Below the pieces are notes generated by a model. The model did no database searches, was not told where the DNA came from, and worked only from the letters and a program-made list of their open reading frames with translations. This document shows positions 42,606-54,339 of a stretch of DNA of 64,000 nucleotides, in pieces. The stretch comes from Trametes villosa (Eukaryota > Basidiomycota > Agaricomycetes > Polyporales > Polyporaceae), in the NCBI GenBank assembly GCA_002964805.2, contig PUDQ02000010.1, forward strand, positions 186,001-250,000. Reading direction: 5' to 3'. The position numbers and the translations under genes are program-made. The number at the start of each line of letters is the position of its first letter. The stretch's first letter is position 1.

Positions 42606-44084
42606 TTATGAGAAGTGGGGCTCGAGCCCGAGGCCGTATATCCTGTTCGCGTTCTCGAATAACGCCCGCTTGACGATGCCCAGTGCCTGGGGCAAGGTCA
42701 GCTCCCATCTCCGTACCGAGCTCTCCAGGACCTGCCGTGTGCCATAGTGAGTTCGCGCATATACTCAGAGTGCTGTGCATTTCCTACCTCGTACAGAGCT
42801 TGCCGTGCCTGCAGCGACCCCAGGTAGTAGGTTTCCGGCCAATAGTGGCCATCCGCTGCGTTATGTTTAGAGGTGTCGTGGATGACATTACGCGCTGAAT
42901 GGGACTTACTGGACCACATGATTTTGTTTGTAGGTGCCAGCTCCAGCACTTCCCGTATTACCTGCCGCTGGCCGTCCGCACTGACAAAAGGGAAGACCTC
43001 GCCGAAGTCGAGGAACACGTTGTCGTATACGGATGTAAGGTACCCCGCTTCCTTCGTGTATGGATAGCTGGAGTGCAGCAAGACGACCTTGGTGTTCGGG
43101 TAGGCTTTGATGAGTGGTTGTAAGTGCGCAGGTGAGGATAGTGTCAGGGTAATGTCGTTATCCCCCAGCCCTGTATGGAATTGCACTGACAATGGTGCGT
43201 CAGCACCCGTGCGCATCCCAATCATGGGGCATGAGCCTACCAGGTTTCCCTGCCTCCCCCGCAATGCGCATCGTCGCATTAACGATGTAGTCATTGATCG
43301 GCTTATGCGCGAGGCGCAGCATCTGGTTCGTCATGTAGATGAGGCTCAGGCGCGTGAGCAGCTGGTGCGCCTGCGCGTCGTCCGCGATCGAGGACACGAT
43401 CGACACGTCGAGCCCGGTGCGGTAGCACGCGACGCTCTTGAAGCCCGCGACCTCGGTGTCCGCCGCGGCGGTGCGCAGCGCGGCGTCCATCGTGAAGAGG
43501 AAGCGCTCGAGGAGCACCGACGGCGCGAGCTCCTTCTTGTCGATCTGGAACTCGATCGCGCGCTTCAGGATGTCCTGTGCGCGTCGCGGGAGGAGCAAAG
43601 TCAGCGATGGAAATGGGAGTGCCAGTACAGAGAATGTCGGGTGTACCTCGGCGAGCGCCTCGACGCGCACGATGCGCTTCGTCGGGCTGGCGGTGAACTG
43701 GTCGTGCCAGCGGTAGGGATAGAGCTTGTCCGCGTTCCCGAGCCCGTCGTCGAGGAGGATGCACTGGATGTGCGTCGGCGCCATGCACGAGCGGCACAGC
43801 TGGTCGTACGGGACCTGGCCGCGGAAGCGCTTCACGCCCTCCCAGTCCGCGTCCGCGCCGAGGCCGTAGAGCTTCGCGAGCTGCGCGCTCGCGCGGAGGC
43901 ACGCGAGCGTGCTCGCGGCGTCGCGCAGCGCCTGGTCGCTGCCGAGCGAGGCCTCGGAGATCGCGCCCTCGAAGGGGAACGCGTCCTTGTGCTCCTCGCG
44001 CAGGAGCGCATGCGCGTGGTTGTCGATCGCGGGGTACGAGAAGACGACGCGGGAGAGCTCGAGCAGGTCCGTGCTCATGTCCAT
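42606..44084 (-). CDS. Amidohydrolase-2 family metal-dependent hydrolase (FluG N-domain-like)
   Basis: Five exons (44084-43647, 43574-43241, 43185-42910, 42855-42788, 42731-42606) give 413 residues. The protein starts MDMSTDLLELSRVV and soon shows YPAIDNHAHALL, the HxH metal-binding start of the amidohydrolase barrel. Later blocks are ILLDDGLGN, GKPVQFHTGLGDNDITL (second metal His), YPNTKVVLLHSSYPYTKEAGYL (third His), NVFLDFGEVFPF and IMWSTDGHYWPETYY (catalytic Asp). This series matches the amidohydrolase half of fungal FluG and related proteins; the glutamine-synthetase half is absent. Substrate unknown. Confidence 0.8.
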
Positions 44085-44567
44085 CTTCGTGCCGGTCTAC
44101 CGCGCGATAGCCGGGTGGCAGTGGTTGCGTCTGCGGACGCGCTTCCTCTTGGATGAGGAGGCCGTGGTGGTGGATCCGGGGAAACCTAGGGAGCACCAAG
44201 TTGGGACTTGTGCTGAGACCTGTCTGTCTGCGTTCAAAATCGATATTCCAGATCGCGCTTATCGCACACTCACCCGCAGTAGTACCTCAAGAGCCCATGG
44301 TTATGAGCGGGGACTCGATCTGAGCGGTAGCTTGAAGCTTGAGGACTATGGCTTCACCAGGGCAACGACATTCCTTCCGCATGCGCAGCACTGGCTACTA
44401 CACTTTGTTTTATACAGATCGACGCTCCCTAAGTAAGGGGGGACCTGATAGGGGTGAAGACGGTGGGTCTGGGATGTGGCGGCGGGTCATGAGAACAGTA
44501 AATCGGTGGAAATACAGGCCTGGAGGCGCGTTGCCTCATATACGCCACAGACGAGCAGAAGTCACAA
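44085..44567 (+). other. Intergenic stretch, nothing recognised
   Basis: About 480 bp between the amidohydrolase start and the tRNA-Asp gene. Confidence 0.35.
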
Positions 44568-44649
44568 TCTCTGTTAGTATATCGGTTAGTACACGCGCCT
44601 GTCATTGACTTGGCCGCGCGAAAGCGGGGTTCGACTCCCCGACAGAGAG
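44568..44649 (+). tRNA. tRNA-Asp (anticodon GTC) with a 10-nt intron
   Basis: Acceptor arm TCTCTGT pairs with ACAGAGA. Anticodon stem CGCGC/GCGCG is split after position 37 by an intron (44605-44614). The anticodon GTC is at 44601-44603 and the T-arm is GGGGTTCGACTCCCC. Intron placement is the canonical eukaryotic one. A decayed copy is present at 47612-47700. Confidence 0.88.
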
Positions 44650-45294
44650 TGTTTTGCTTTTCTTCTACACTTTTTTGGACCGTGTACTCACTTTGATGGG
44701 CTCTGGGAGGTATGGAATGATCCCCTCTACGGCTAGCGTTCTCTAAGTGCCCCATAGCTCTATCCGATGAGAAGGGACCCATCGGTGGTGTATTGCACGC
44801 AAACCAGGAGAGCGTCTAACGAGCGCCTGGGTTTATCACCAGACCACCATGATCGCGTCGGTGCTCCCCGAGAACTCGAAGGCTCGAGGAGGCCGCAATG
44901 AAAACTGGACCATCGAGGTAAGTTCATGCCTAGCGATTCGCCTCGATGCAAGTCCTGCGTCAAGTGCTCATGCTACGTTGACAGAATTCCACCCTCGACG
45001 GGCAGTGAACTGACCGTGGCGGTCGAGAGACGCGGCCAAGCGGTCGTTCCCGGCGGCGGCGTCGCTCTTCCACGCATTCACTGCGTCAGAGGAGGTCAGA
45101 GGCCAGCGAGCCGAGCCGGACAGAACACCGTAGCGGTCTGAAGCAGCAAAAGTATAACGTCTTGCGACGATAACTGGACGCCCAGCCGTCTGTCCTTGAC
45201 AGCCTCTACGCAGGGAGAACGTGCATGACCCCAACGCCGGCGGCTCATACACACGAGGCGTCGGCGGTGGTCAAGCAGAGGGAGAGTCGAAATC
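44650..45294 (+). other. Intergenic stretch, upstream region of amine oxidase 1
   Basis: A short block around 44834-44850 (CACCAGACCACCAT) recurs near 47897 before the second amine oxidase gene, as expected for the tandem duplication. No gene seen. Confidence 0.4.
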
Positions 45295-45304
45295 GTATAT
45301 ATAC
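45295..45304 (+). promoter_or_regulatory. TATA box of amine oxidase 1
   Basis: GTATATATACCC context about 120 bp before the ATG. The second gene has ATATATACCC at the same relative place. Confidence 0.6.
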
Positions 45305-45418
45305 CCGCTATTGGAGGGCTCGTCTTGCTCAGACGTCAGGGCCTGCCTCTGGTCACTCGCCCCCGAGCCCCTCTCATCTCGCCCCCAGCGTCCCCAACCC
45401 AGCACGTTCGCCGTCACG

Positions 45419-47490
45419 ATGAAGCTTCGAGCATGGTTTCTCGCGGTTGGTCTTGTGCTCTGCGCGTCGCCCCGCTCGTCGGCACGAGCTGTCGATGGCA
45501 GAGCTGTCGATAAGGACGCGTCCGTCATTATCTTAGGCGGCGGTGTTGCGGGGGTCATCGCAGCGCGCACGCTGTATGAGAAGGGAATCAGAAATATCAC
45601 GATCGTCGAAGCTCGAGGTAGGTGCTCATTTTGCCATTCATACCGTCATCAATACTGATTTTTTTCAGGTGAGCTTGGAGGTCGCCTCATGTCCACGGAC
45701 TTCGGTCTCCCGGGGAAGAACCACACGCTTGAGCTCGGTATGTTGGGCTAATGCTCATATATCCGGACTCCTGCTGACGGACGATGCCCATGTATCATGC
45801 GTATACCAGGCGCCAATTGGATACAGGGCACGCAGATCACCTCAGGCCCTAAGATCAATCCCATCTACAACCTTACTCTGCATCATGATCTCCAGACACG
45901 GCCAAGCGATTTCGACGGAAATATTTGTAAGTAAACAAGCGCATACATGCACCTGCACGCAACCAGTAACCGATATGACTGCAGCAACCTTCAGCGCAAT
46001 TGGCCAAGACGACTTCCGGGACGTCTTGAAAAGGGCCGAGGAAGCGTACAAGAACCTCACCATCGCCGCGGGGGCGCGGGTAAACCACTCGCTCGTAGAC
46101 CTCACCGCGCGCGCGGGCCTCTCGCTCGTCGGCGCCAAGTCGCGCACCCCGCAGGCCATGGCGAGCGAGTACTACACGTTCGACTGGGAGTACGCGCAGT
46201 CCCCCGAACAGTCGTCCATGATTGCGACTTCCTGGGTACGCGCCAAGCCATAGCTGCTATTATACCCTAATCTGACTGAGGGCGCGCGCCGTAGGGCAAC
46301 AATTTCACCTATGTCACCGGCCCTCCGTTCAACGGGTTTGGCGAAGGTAATCGGCTGTCGGTTGACAAGCGCGGTTTCAAGTACTTCCTCCAAGAGGAGG
46401 CGAAAGGGTTCCTGAAAGAGTCGCCAGGGCCCAAGCAACCCCGGCTGCGCCTGAACGCGACTGTGAAGTCGATTACGTACCCGGCGGCGTCGGCGCCATC
46501 GAAGGCAGTCCAAGTCCTGTTGACAAACGGGGAGACGCTACATGCGGACTACGTGTTGTGCACGCTCAGCCTGGGTGTGCTGCAGCACGATGACGTCGTG
46601 TTCAAGCCTGCGCTGCCCAGCTGGAAGCAGGAGGCGATTCAGAGCATGGCCATGGTGAGTCAGTTATATCATGCCTCGCGTGCCGTAGCGCTGAGCGATC
46701 TGTTAGGGTACCTATACCAAGATCTTCCTGCAATTCGAGAAGAAATTCTGGTTCGACACCGAGGTTAGTAACCCCCCGCGGCGAACTGAGTATGATCTGA
46801 TACAATGTGGTGCAGATGGCGTTGTATGCTGACCCGGTACGCGGGCGGTATCCCGTGTGGCAAAGCCTCGACCACCCGAAGTTCTTCCCCGGCTCCGGCA
46901 TCATCTTCGCCACCGTCACAGTACGTCCTCTCTCGTGCTCTTCTCTCTCCCTACACCCCGCTCACCCGCTCACCCTCCCTTTTGCGCAGGGCGACTTCTC
47001 GCTGCGCGTCGAAGCCCTGTCCGACACACAGGTCCAGGAAGAGGTGCTCGGCGTGCTGCGCACGATGTATCCGGGGAGGCCGCTGCCGCAGCTGCTCGCC
47101 TTCCGCTTCCACCGCTGGAACGCGGACCCGCTCTTCCGCGGCTCGTACTCGAACTGGCCGCCGTCGTTCTTCAGCGAGCACCACGCGAACGTGCGTGCGA
47201 ACGTCGGTGAGCGGCTCTGGTTCGCGGGCGAGGCGACGAGCCAGAAGTACTTCGGTGAGTCCGCTCTCGTCACTCGTGTGATGTGGAGTGGAGGGTGAGG
47301 GCGAGGTCACTGTGTGGGGGAATGATGCTGATGAGATGGATGGCTAGGGTTCCTGCACGGGGCGTACTTCGAGGGGTTGGACGTGGCGACAGACATGGCG
47401 AACTGCATCAAAGGCGGCGGGTGTCTTGGCATGAAGCACTTCCAGGACGTGAAGAACGGGATGCCGTACAACATCTCGCAACGTGCATAG
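45419..47490 (+). CDS. Secreted flavin amine (polyamine-type) oxidase, tandem copy 1
   Basis: Nine exons (45419-45617, 45669-45737, 45810-45926, 45985-46235, 46295-46654, 46707-46763, 46816-46920, 46990-47254, 47348-47490) give 521 residues. Such enzymes use FAD to oxidise amines, releasing an aldehyde and hydrogen peroxide. A signal peptide (MKLRAWFLAVGLVLCA) is followed by the FAD-binding motif VIILGGGVAGVIAARTL with ITIVEARGELGGR. Later come GANWIQGT, the substrate-side block PQAMASEYYTFDWEYAQ, LCTLSLGVLQHDDVVF, and the C-terminal FAD block GERLWFAGEATSQKYF before GFLHGAYFEG. All exon phases match copy 2, which confirms the joins. Similarity is to fungal polyamine oxidases; the actual amine is unknown. 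Confidence 0.88.
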
Positions 47491-47611
47491 ACCTGGCTGG
47501 TTGTAGCACCGAAGGGCTTGTCATCACTTTGCACAGTGTCATACACGCGCGTCGACTATTTGTATACGTCTAAACTGCCACATCCATCTGGGAGCGGGTG
47601 CGCCGCGAGCA

Positions 47612-47700
47612 CTCTCGCGAGGGCTGACAGTAAGTATCTGGGAGTATGACACGTCCCGACTTTGCCTCGCGAAGACGGGGTTCGACTCCCCACGAGAGAA
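47612..47700 (+). pseudogene. Decayed tRNA-Asp copy
   Basis: The 3' half keeps a good T-arm (CGGGGTTCGACTCCCC) and a CGAGAG acceptor strand that pairs with CTCTCG at 47612. The D-arm and anticodon arm are scrambled relative to the tRNA at 44568 and no usable anticodon remains. It sits upstream of amine oxidase 2 as the intact tRNA does upstream of copy 1. Confidence 0.55.
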
Positions 47701-48390
47701 CTTTTCCCGGGCCGTACCATCTCTCTCTTCCCTCTGCACCCCTCCCAAACAATTCCATAAGCATATGAGAAGGGCTACGCCTCTTCTTGAAGTCGCCATT
47801 CTCCGGCGTTGTTACCGTTGCGGGATGAGCAGGCGCGGCATGCTAAACGTAACATCCTAGAACCGGAATTGAAGTACTGCTCTATTGACGGCTTGTCACC
47901 AGACCACCACTGCGCCCACCGAGAAGACTTGTACGTGGGGGCCCATCATCAACGCTCCCTGACACTCGGAGGGCTAACAAGAATGACCTCGGGTCAAGGG
48001 CCCATATACATGCTGATGAGGAAGAGAACCCCGCGCCACGAAGTCGGTAGAGTCAATGCCTGCCAGTCACGGTGATCAACTACTGTGTGTCATTCTATGA
48101 CCTATATTCTGACAATGGCTTGGAAGACCAGCAGCTCACGTCGAAAAAACATCAGCAGATCTCTATCTACACGGATGATGCTCTGCGTATTGCACCCTCT
48201 GGGGAATCTGCGCGCCCCACTGGCGGCGCTGGGGGTGCATGGCTGTCTGCGCCGTGCGGTCATGATCGGCTATTATCGAATACGACGCCCACGTCAACCA
48301 AGGCCGGCATCTGAGATGGCGAGGTGCTCGACCCCGAGGAGCGCATGAGGTGCGCCGGTGCCAGAGGCCAGGGACGCGCTTTCGATATCG
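47701..48390 (+). other. Intergenic stretch, upstream region of amine oxidase 2
   Basis: Corresponds to the sequence between the tRNA-Asp and amine oxidase 1 in the first unit. Only short matches remain recognisable by eye. No gene seen. Confidence 0.4.
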
Positions 48391-48400
48391 CATATATACC
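48391..48400 (+). promoter_or_regulatory. TATA box of amine oxidase 2
   Basis: CATATATACC, about 140 bp before the ATG, in a context (TTTCGATATCG before, CGTTGCC after) resembling that of copy 1. Confidence 0.6.
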
Positions 48401-48533
48401 CGTTGCCGACGGTCTTATCTCTGCTCGCCCCGCCCTGGTCACTTGCTGTCGAACCCGGTCCGCCGCCTTCTTCTTTCCCGCCAGCCTCCCACCTGGACCG
48501 ACCCCTACTCGGTGAATCTGAAACCACGCTGCA

Positions 48534-50576
48534 ATGTTCGCGACCATGGCTCCAGCGCGAACGTGGCTGCTCGGGATGGGCGTGGTTCTCCTCGCCCTGC
48601 CCTGCTCGTCGGCGCTATCTGTCGAAGGTAGGGCCCACAAGGACGCGTCCGTCCTTATCTTGGGCGGGGGTGTCGCGGGGGTCATCGCGGCGCGCACGCT
48701 GCACGAGCAGGGCATCACCAACTTCACTATCGTGGAGGCGAAAGGTACGTGTGTGTTACTCTGATTATAACGCGCCTTACACTGACTCTTACGTGTTGAA
48801 GGTGAATTGGGAGGTCGTCTTACTTCTACGACTTTCGGCGCCCCGGGGAAGCAGGTCACGCTGGAGCTCGGTGCGTCACCTCCTACTTGCACACCTCACC
48901 CCCGCTCGTCTGACAACGACCGCCCTCCTCTCCAAAACTGCAGGCGCCAACTGGGTGCAAGGTACGCAGACCGGGGATGGTCCGGCGAACCCGATCTGGA
49001 CGCTCGCCCAGAAGCACGGCCTCAAAACGCACTTCAACGATTGGTTCGGGAGCATCTGTGAGTGCCAGTGCACCCGCGCATACATCCACTCGCTCCGAGT
49101 CGCCTACGACTGAATGCACGAACTGATCATCATGGACGGTAGCGACCTACAACGCGACCGGGCCAGATGACTACCTGGACGTGTTCAACACGTCCGAGGA
49201 CGCATACGCGAACCTGACCGTCGCGGCGGGGGCGCGCGTCGCGAAGCGGCTCGTCGACGGGACGGCGCGCACGGGGTACTCCCTTGTGGGCGCGAAGTCG
49301 AGGACACCGCAGGCGATGGCGAGCGAGTATTACCAGTTTGACTGGGAGTATGCGCAGACGCCGGAGGAGTCGTCCTGGATCGCCAGCTCTTGGGTACGCT
49401 TTCCTCGCTTACACCCCATCATGTTTGCACAATGTCGCTGATGGTACGATGGACTGCAGGGCAACAACTTCACATACAACACCGACCAGGGCGGGTTCGG
49501 CGACGACAACCAGATGTCGCTCGACCCGCGCGGGTTCAAGCACTTCCTCGACGCCGAGGCGGCCGAGTTCCTGCAGCCGCACCAGCTGCGCGCGAATGCG
49601 ACCGTGAAGACCGTCAAGCACTCGTCGTCAGGCGTCACGGTCGAGTTAACGAGCGGGGAGACGCTGCATGCGGACTATGCGCTGTGCACGTTCAGCTTGG
49701 GCGTGCTGCAGCACGATGATGTCGTGTTCGAACCGGCGCTGCCGGAGTGGAAGCAGGAGGCGATCCAGAGTATGTCCATGGTAAGGCGGTCTCACCTACC
49801 TGGCATACTGCAATACTGATCGACCATCAGGCTACGTACACCAAGATTTTCTTGCAGTTCCCGGAGAAGTTCTGGTTCGACACTGAGGTGAGTATCACTG
49901 CTCGCCGCACTACGTCAGGTGCTAACATAAACCATTAGATGGCTCTGTACGCCGACTCGGAACGCGGGAGGTATCCCGTGTGGCAGAGCTTGGACCACGA
50001 GAACTTCTTCCCGGGCTCCGGCATAATCTTCGTCACCGTGACCGTACGTCCTCCCATGCTCTCACCTAGCCCTCCCCTTACACATAGCCCACCACTCATT
50101 TCTCGTCCTACACCTAGGGCGACTACTCCCTCCGCATCGAGTCCCTCCCCGACGCGCAAGTGCAAGACGAGATCCTCGGCCTCATGCGCGGCATGTTCCC
50201 GAACGCCTCCATCCCGGAGCCACTCGCGTTCCACTTCCCGCGCTGGAACGCGGACCCGCTCTTCCGCGGCTCGTACTCGAACTGGCCCGCGTCGTTCTTC
50301 AGCGCGCACCACGCGAACCTGCGCGCGAACGTCGGGGAGAGGTTGTGGTTTGCTGGGGAGGCGACGAGCCAGAAGTACTTCGGTGAGTCCTCTCTCATGA
50401 TGTGAAGGGGAGGTGCACAGTGGGGCTAAGGGGGCGGGATGATAGGGTTCCTGCACGGGGCGTACTTCGAGGGGCTGGAGGTGGCGACGGACCTGGCGAA
50501 GTGCATCAAGAGCGGCGGGTGTGTCGGCATGCAGCACGTCCAGGACGTCACGAATGCGCAGCCGTACCAGATCTAG
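48534..50576 (+). CDS. Secreted flavin amine (polyamine-type) oxidase, tandem copy 2
   Basis: Nine exons with the same phases as copy 1 (48534-48744, 48802-48870, 48944-49057, 49143-49393, 49460-49780, 49831-49887, 49939-50043, 50118-50382, 50446-50576) give 507 residues. The signal peptide reads MFATMAPARTWLLGMGVVLL. FAD motifs VLILGGGVAGVIAARTL and GERLWFAGEATSQKYF are intact, as are GANWVQGTQTGDGP, AMASEYYQFDWEYAQ and VLQHDDVVFEPALPEW. Several NxT/NxS sequons (NATG, NTS, NLT, NFT) fit a glycosylated extracellular enzyme. Compared with copy 1 the segment between QGT and the first SFS-like block is differently composed (ANPIWTLAQKHGLKTHFND), so substrate use may have diverged. A second ATG lies four codons in. 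Confidence 0.88.
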
Positions 50577-50784
50577 TCCATACCAGCGCATATATCCAGC
50601 TAATCAGACGTATCGGCAGCATAGCATTAAGCACACAAATGCATAATGCTATGTAACAGGCCAGTCGTCCGCGATGTTGTACACACACGTCCACCATCCA
50701 GACAGCGTCCGTGCTCCACATCACCAACTACTCCTACATCCTCTCTACGCGCATACATCACGGTGCCGGGGGGAGGGGTCTCCC

Positions 50785-53130
50785 TTACTTCGGCAGCGAG
50801 TAGTCCGACGCCTTGGACCCGGAGCCGTCGAAGTCGACCATGTAGATGCGCGGGCGGTCGACGTCCGCAAAGTCCCAGTTGCCGTCCTTCTTAAGCGCGG
50901 GGACGCCCTCGGGGAACGGGTCCGCGAGCGCGCTCGGGCAGCGGATGTCGGACGGGCCCGCGCGCGTGGTCGGCGACTTCTCGGTGTCGTTCGTGAACAC
51001 GTCCGCGTCGAAGTCGGACTCGGTGAGCACCGCCTCGACGTGCACTGTCGTTCGTGCCGCGCGTCAGTTTTATTCGTGTTTTTGGGCGCAGAAGAGGGAA
51101 GGGAAGGGAGGGAGAGAAGAGGAGGGGAGGACGCACGGTAGTGGGCGAGGCCCTTGTCGAAGCCAGACCAGCAGATGGCGCCGAAGACGAAGGCGCCGAT
51201 GAGGACCATGAAGGAGACGATCGTCGTGCAGCCGAAGAAGGGCCACTCGATGAACGTCCAGAGGTACACCTGCGAGCGGAACATGACGCTCCAGCACACG
51301 ATGTAGCACAGGTTCAGGAGGAGGAAGCCCGCGATGAGCAGCTTCATCTCGCGCCGGATGGCGAACCAGCCCTGAGCGCCATGCATTAGCCTATGGTTCA
51401 AGCTGTGAATTCGGGATGAGATGCTTACCATGACAATCCATGGCACGATCGTCTGCTCAGAAAACTAGTCAGCTGGGCGCTGGCTGGAGTGCGAAAGATG
51501 TACGCACGGCGATCGTGAAGATGAACAGCGCGTAGTAGAGCGGCGAGCGCTGGGACAACACTGCGATCTCGCTGTTCCGCAGCTGGTCGATCCACAGGCT
51601 GATTGCGGTCACCGTGAAGAAGAGCGAGAGCTGGAGGAACATCGAGTTGATGAGGAAGAACTGCGGTCTCGCGGTCAGATCTCATCCGCTGCTTATCGCT
51701 TGCAGCAACTTGTGCGCACCTTGTACAGGCGCATAACGTGCGGGGGAGGGCCCACGCGGCGGATCGTGGAGGAGGCGTAGCCCTATATGCATGGTTAGCG
51801 TAAGCTCACCCAGGGGTGCCGACAGAAACATACTCTAACGATGTGCATTGCTAGGAAAGAGGTCGAAATCAATGCGGTCACGTTGAGCACCAGTTCAGGG
51901 ATCTATATGAGAGAATCTGCATTCAGTGTCATTGAGCAGAATCGCGAGGGCTCGAGCGCACCTGGAGAGCCAGCCGAGTGCTGAAGTACGACGGCATGAT
52001 ATCGAAATGGCAGGGCGTGTTGGCCCCGACAATGAGTGCCCTGTATCTAAACTGCACGTCGGTCGTGCGCCAGATGGTATATGTCGCCCATGCCGTCTGC
52101 ATCACCCGAGCGAAAACTACAGCCCAGCTGCGATTATGGCGAGTGTCTCGTCAGCTACGAACGTAATAGCGTCAAGACACGCTGCTGCACTTACATGTGC
52201 GGAATAGAGTTGTACAGGATCTGCGCGAGCGCAGGATAAGTCAAAACGCATAGAAATACGCGAGAATTGTTCAAGCACTTACACCAAAGGTTGAGATCCC
52301 GAGCAGCCAGAACTGCGACCCAATCAACGCGAGGTCCTCCCTCTGAGAGTTGTCCAAGCTATCCCGCCATCAGTCCCGCCGCAGTCTCGCTAAACCCGAC
52401 CTGATACTCACATCCTCCCTGGATACTCAAGCATCCGCGCACACTGCTCGTTGAGAACGACGGTGCTGCCGCCGTTGTATTCGAGCTCGACGGCGGCGAC
52501 TTTCCCGGTGTTTGGGTCCGGGATGGGGGTGAGCTGGGTGTCGTCGAAATTTCGGCGGACGAACTGGGTGGCCCAGATTATGAGGGTAAACGCATATAGA
52601 TTGGATGTTACGACGTACACTGGTGTTCTCGTCCAGGAAAATGAGGTCCTCCTAACGGGAGTCAACTCTGGACTCGCCCTCCCACACACTGGACTCAGGA
52701 CATACCATAGTGCGCGGGACGAACGTCCCCGTCCTGTTATACACCATCCCCGTGTCCCAGATAGTCATACAGTCCTTGTATACGTCCCCGACGGGCGCGG
52801 CCGTGCACAGCTTGAGCGTGAGGTCGTCCCCGGAGCGGAAGAGGCGCGCGACCTCGTTGCGCGGCACCTGCGCGGTGTGCAGGATGTTCGACACGAACGC
52901 GGACGTGCCCGCGTCCTCGGAGTAGAGGAACGCGGCGGTGAGGCCCTGCGCGAGGCAGTGGATCACGCTGAGCAGGAAGAACGCGAGCGTGTGCGGCGTT
53001 AGCGTGATGCGCGCCAGCTGCTCCGCCGATCCCGCAGTGAGCTGCGTGTACGCCGACGCGTGAGGGGGGAAGGAGGGGGGCGTACCGCCGACTTGAGGTG
53101 GATGGCCACTTTGTTGCTTGTCTTCGTCAT
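50785..53130 (-). CDS. Fungal polytopic membrane protein of unknown function
   Basis: Twelve exons (53130-53086, 53041-52690, 52619-52412, 52358-52283, 52220-52195, 52127-51962, 51902-51834, 51782-51720, 51660-51508, 51452-51429, 51371-51137, 51044-50785) join to 558 residues. Nine or so hydrophobic helices are apparent: TPHTLAFFLLSVIHCLAQ, NLYAFTLIIWATQFV, LALIGSQFWLLGISTFG, WAVVFARVMQTAWATYTIW, ELVLNVTALISTSFLAMHIV, FFLINSMFLQLSLFFTVTA, YYALFIFTIATIVPWIVM, LLIAGFLLLNLCYIVCW and IVSFMVLIGAFVFGAICW. The C-terminal 90 residues are hydrophilic and acidic. I recognise no transporter or receptor motif. The join between exons 2 and 3 is the least certain: it rests on a 70-bp intron that restores frame. 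It is not a STE3 pheromone receptor by layout. Confidence 0.7.
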
Positions 53131-54339
53131 TTTGGCGGTGGTCGTGTATGTTGGAACGAAGCGGGACTGTCAAAGCCCACGAAAGTACAACCAGCAAGAG
53201 GCGAACGAAGCCGAACGTAAAGCAAAGCCAAGAAGCAGAAGCGGAAAAGACAGACAGGAGATGCGAAGCCGAAGCCGAAAGTGTGAAGGGGGGAGGGGGC
53301 GCGAAAGTGGACCCTGGAGCCTGCCAGCCTCGACTCGGGAGGAGGGCAGGCGCGGGCGCGGGGGGGCGCGTTAATAACCGCGTCGGGCGCGTCCACGACT
53401 CGGCTCGGAGTGATGCTCCCCAGGGCAGCGAACAGCGCGGCAACGGTGGCGGTGCGTGATCTATGGTGGCGACTGCTAGTCGTTTGATGGGGCGGCTCAG
53501 GGGCGGAGCGGGATGCGCTCGCAACTGCACTGGAGGAGCGACGGACGACTCGGACAGAGGGAACGAACGCGGTGGGCGCGCTGGCCATCATATCTGGTTC
53601 GCGGGCGATATAAGTACGGGGTGGCCTGTGCGAAGATGAGCGGACTGTTGGGGTGCTGGATGGTGGTATGTTTTGTGGATCGGGATGGGATGGACTGACG
53701 GAACCTGCCCGTGGGACGATGTGGATGGTGCGCGAGCCTTGCGGGCGTACACGTTGTCCGAGACAGCCTATAGACTCTTCGAAATGCCGTCAGAGACCTT
53801 CTACGTGCGTGCGCGGTGCACTCACTTGCTACGAAGCCACCAAACCGACGATCTTGTGAGTGCGGAGGATACGGGAGAAGCGGATGATTTTGCCACGCAT
53901 CAATGCATCAACGTTGCATCTCGCCCAGCGCCCGTCGGCCTCGCAGGTCGAGCAAACCCAATCAACGTTTCATCACACAGGGAGTATCTTTCGTCATATC
54001 AATCGTAAGTTTACGCATAGCCAATCACGCTGTGGACGGTCTGTCTAAGGTTTGGCCTATCAGTGTAGAGGTCGTCGGTGAGCGTTCAGGCGGAAAGAAC
54101 AGCTCGACCACATACATTCGCAGATGATCGATGATCCGCCAGCTTCGAAGATGGAGAGGGCGGGATGACCGCAGTCTGGGTGAGACCACACGTACGCACC
54201 ACTCGAAATCAAAGGAAGACAGAACACGCACGAGGGCATACTCCAGAGCACCTCCATATATGATCTAATAGGGTATGAGTACACGAACCGGCCTCTATCG
54301 AGGCGCAAGTCCTCCATCCAAGAAGAAGCGTCCCCGCAA
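53131..54339 (+). other. Intergenic stretch, nothing recognised
   Basis: About 1.2 kb from the membrane-protein start to the stop of the second aminopeptidase. The left third is purine-rich on the plus strand (53150-53300). No domain-bearing frame. Confidence 0.4.

Noticed and set aside
43107..44156. A 349-codon plus-strand frame over the amidohydrolase gene
   Set aside because: Shadow frame: the reverse strand has the complete amidohydrolase motif series with consistent introns.
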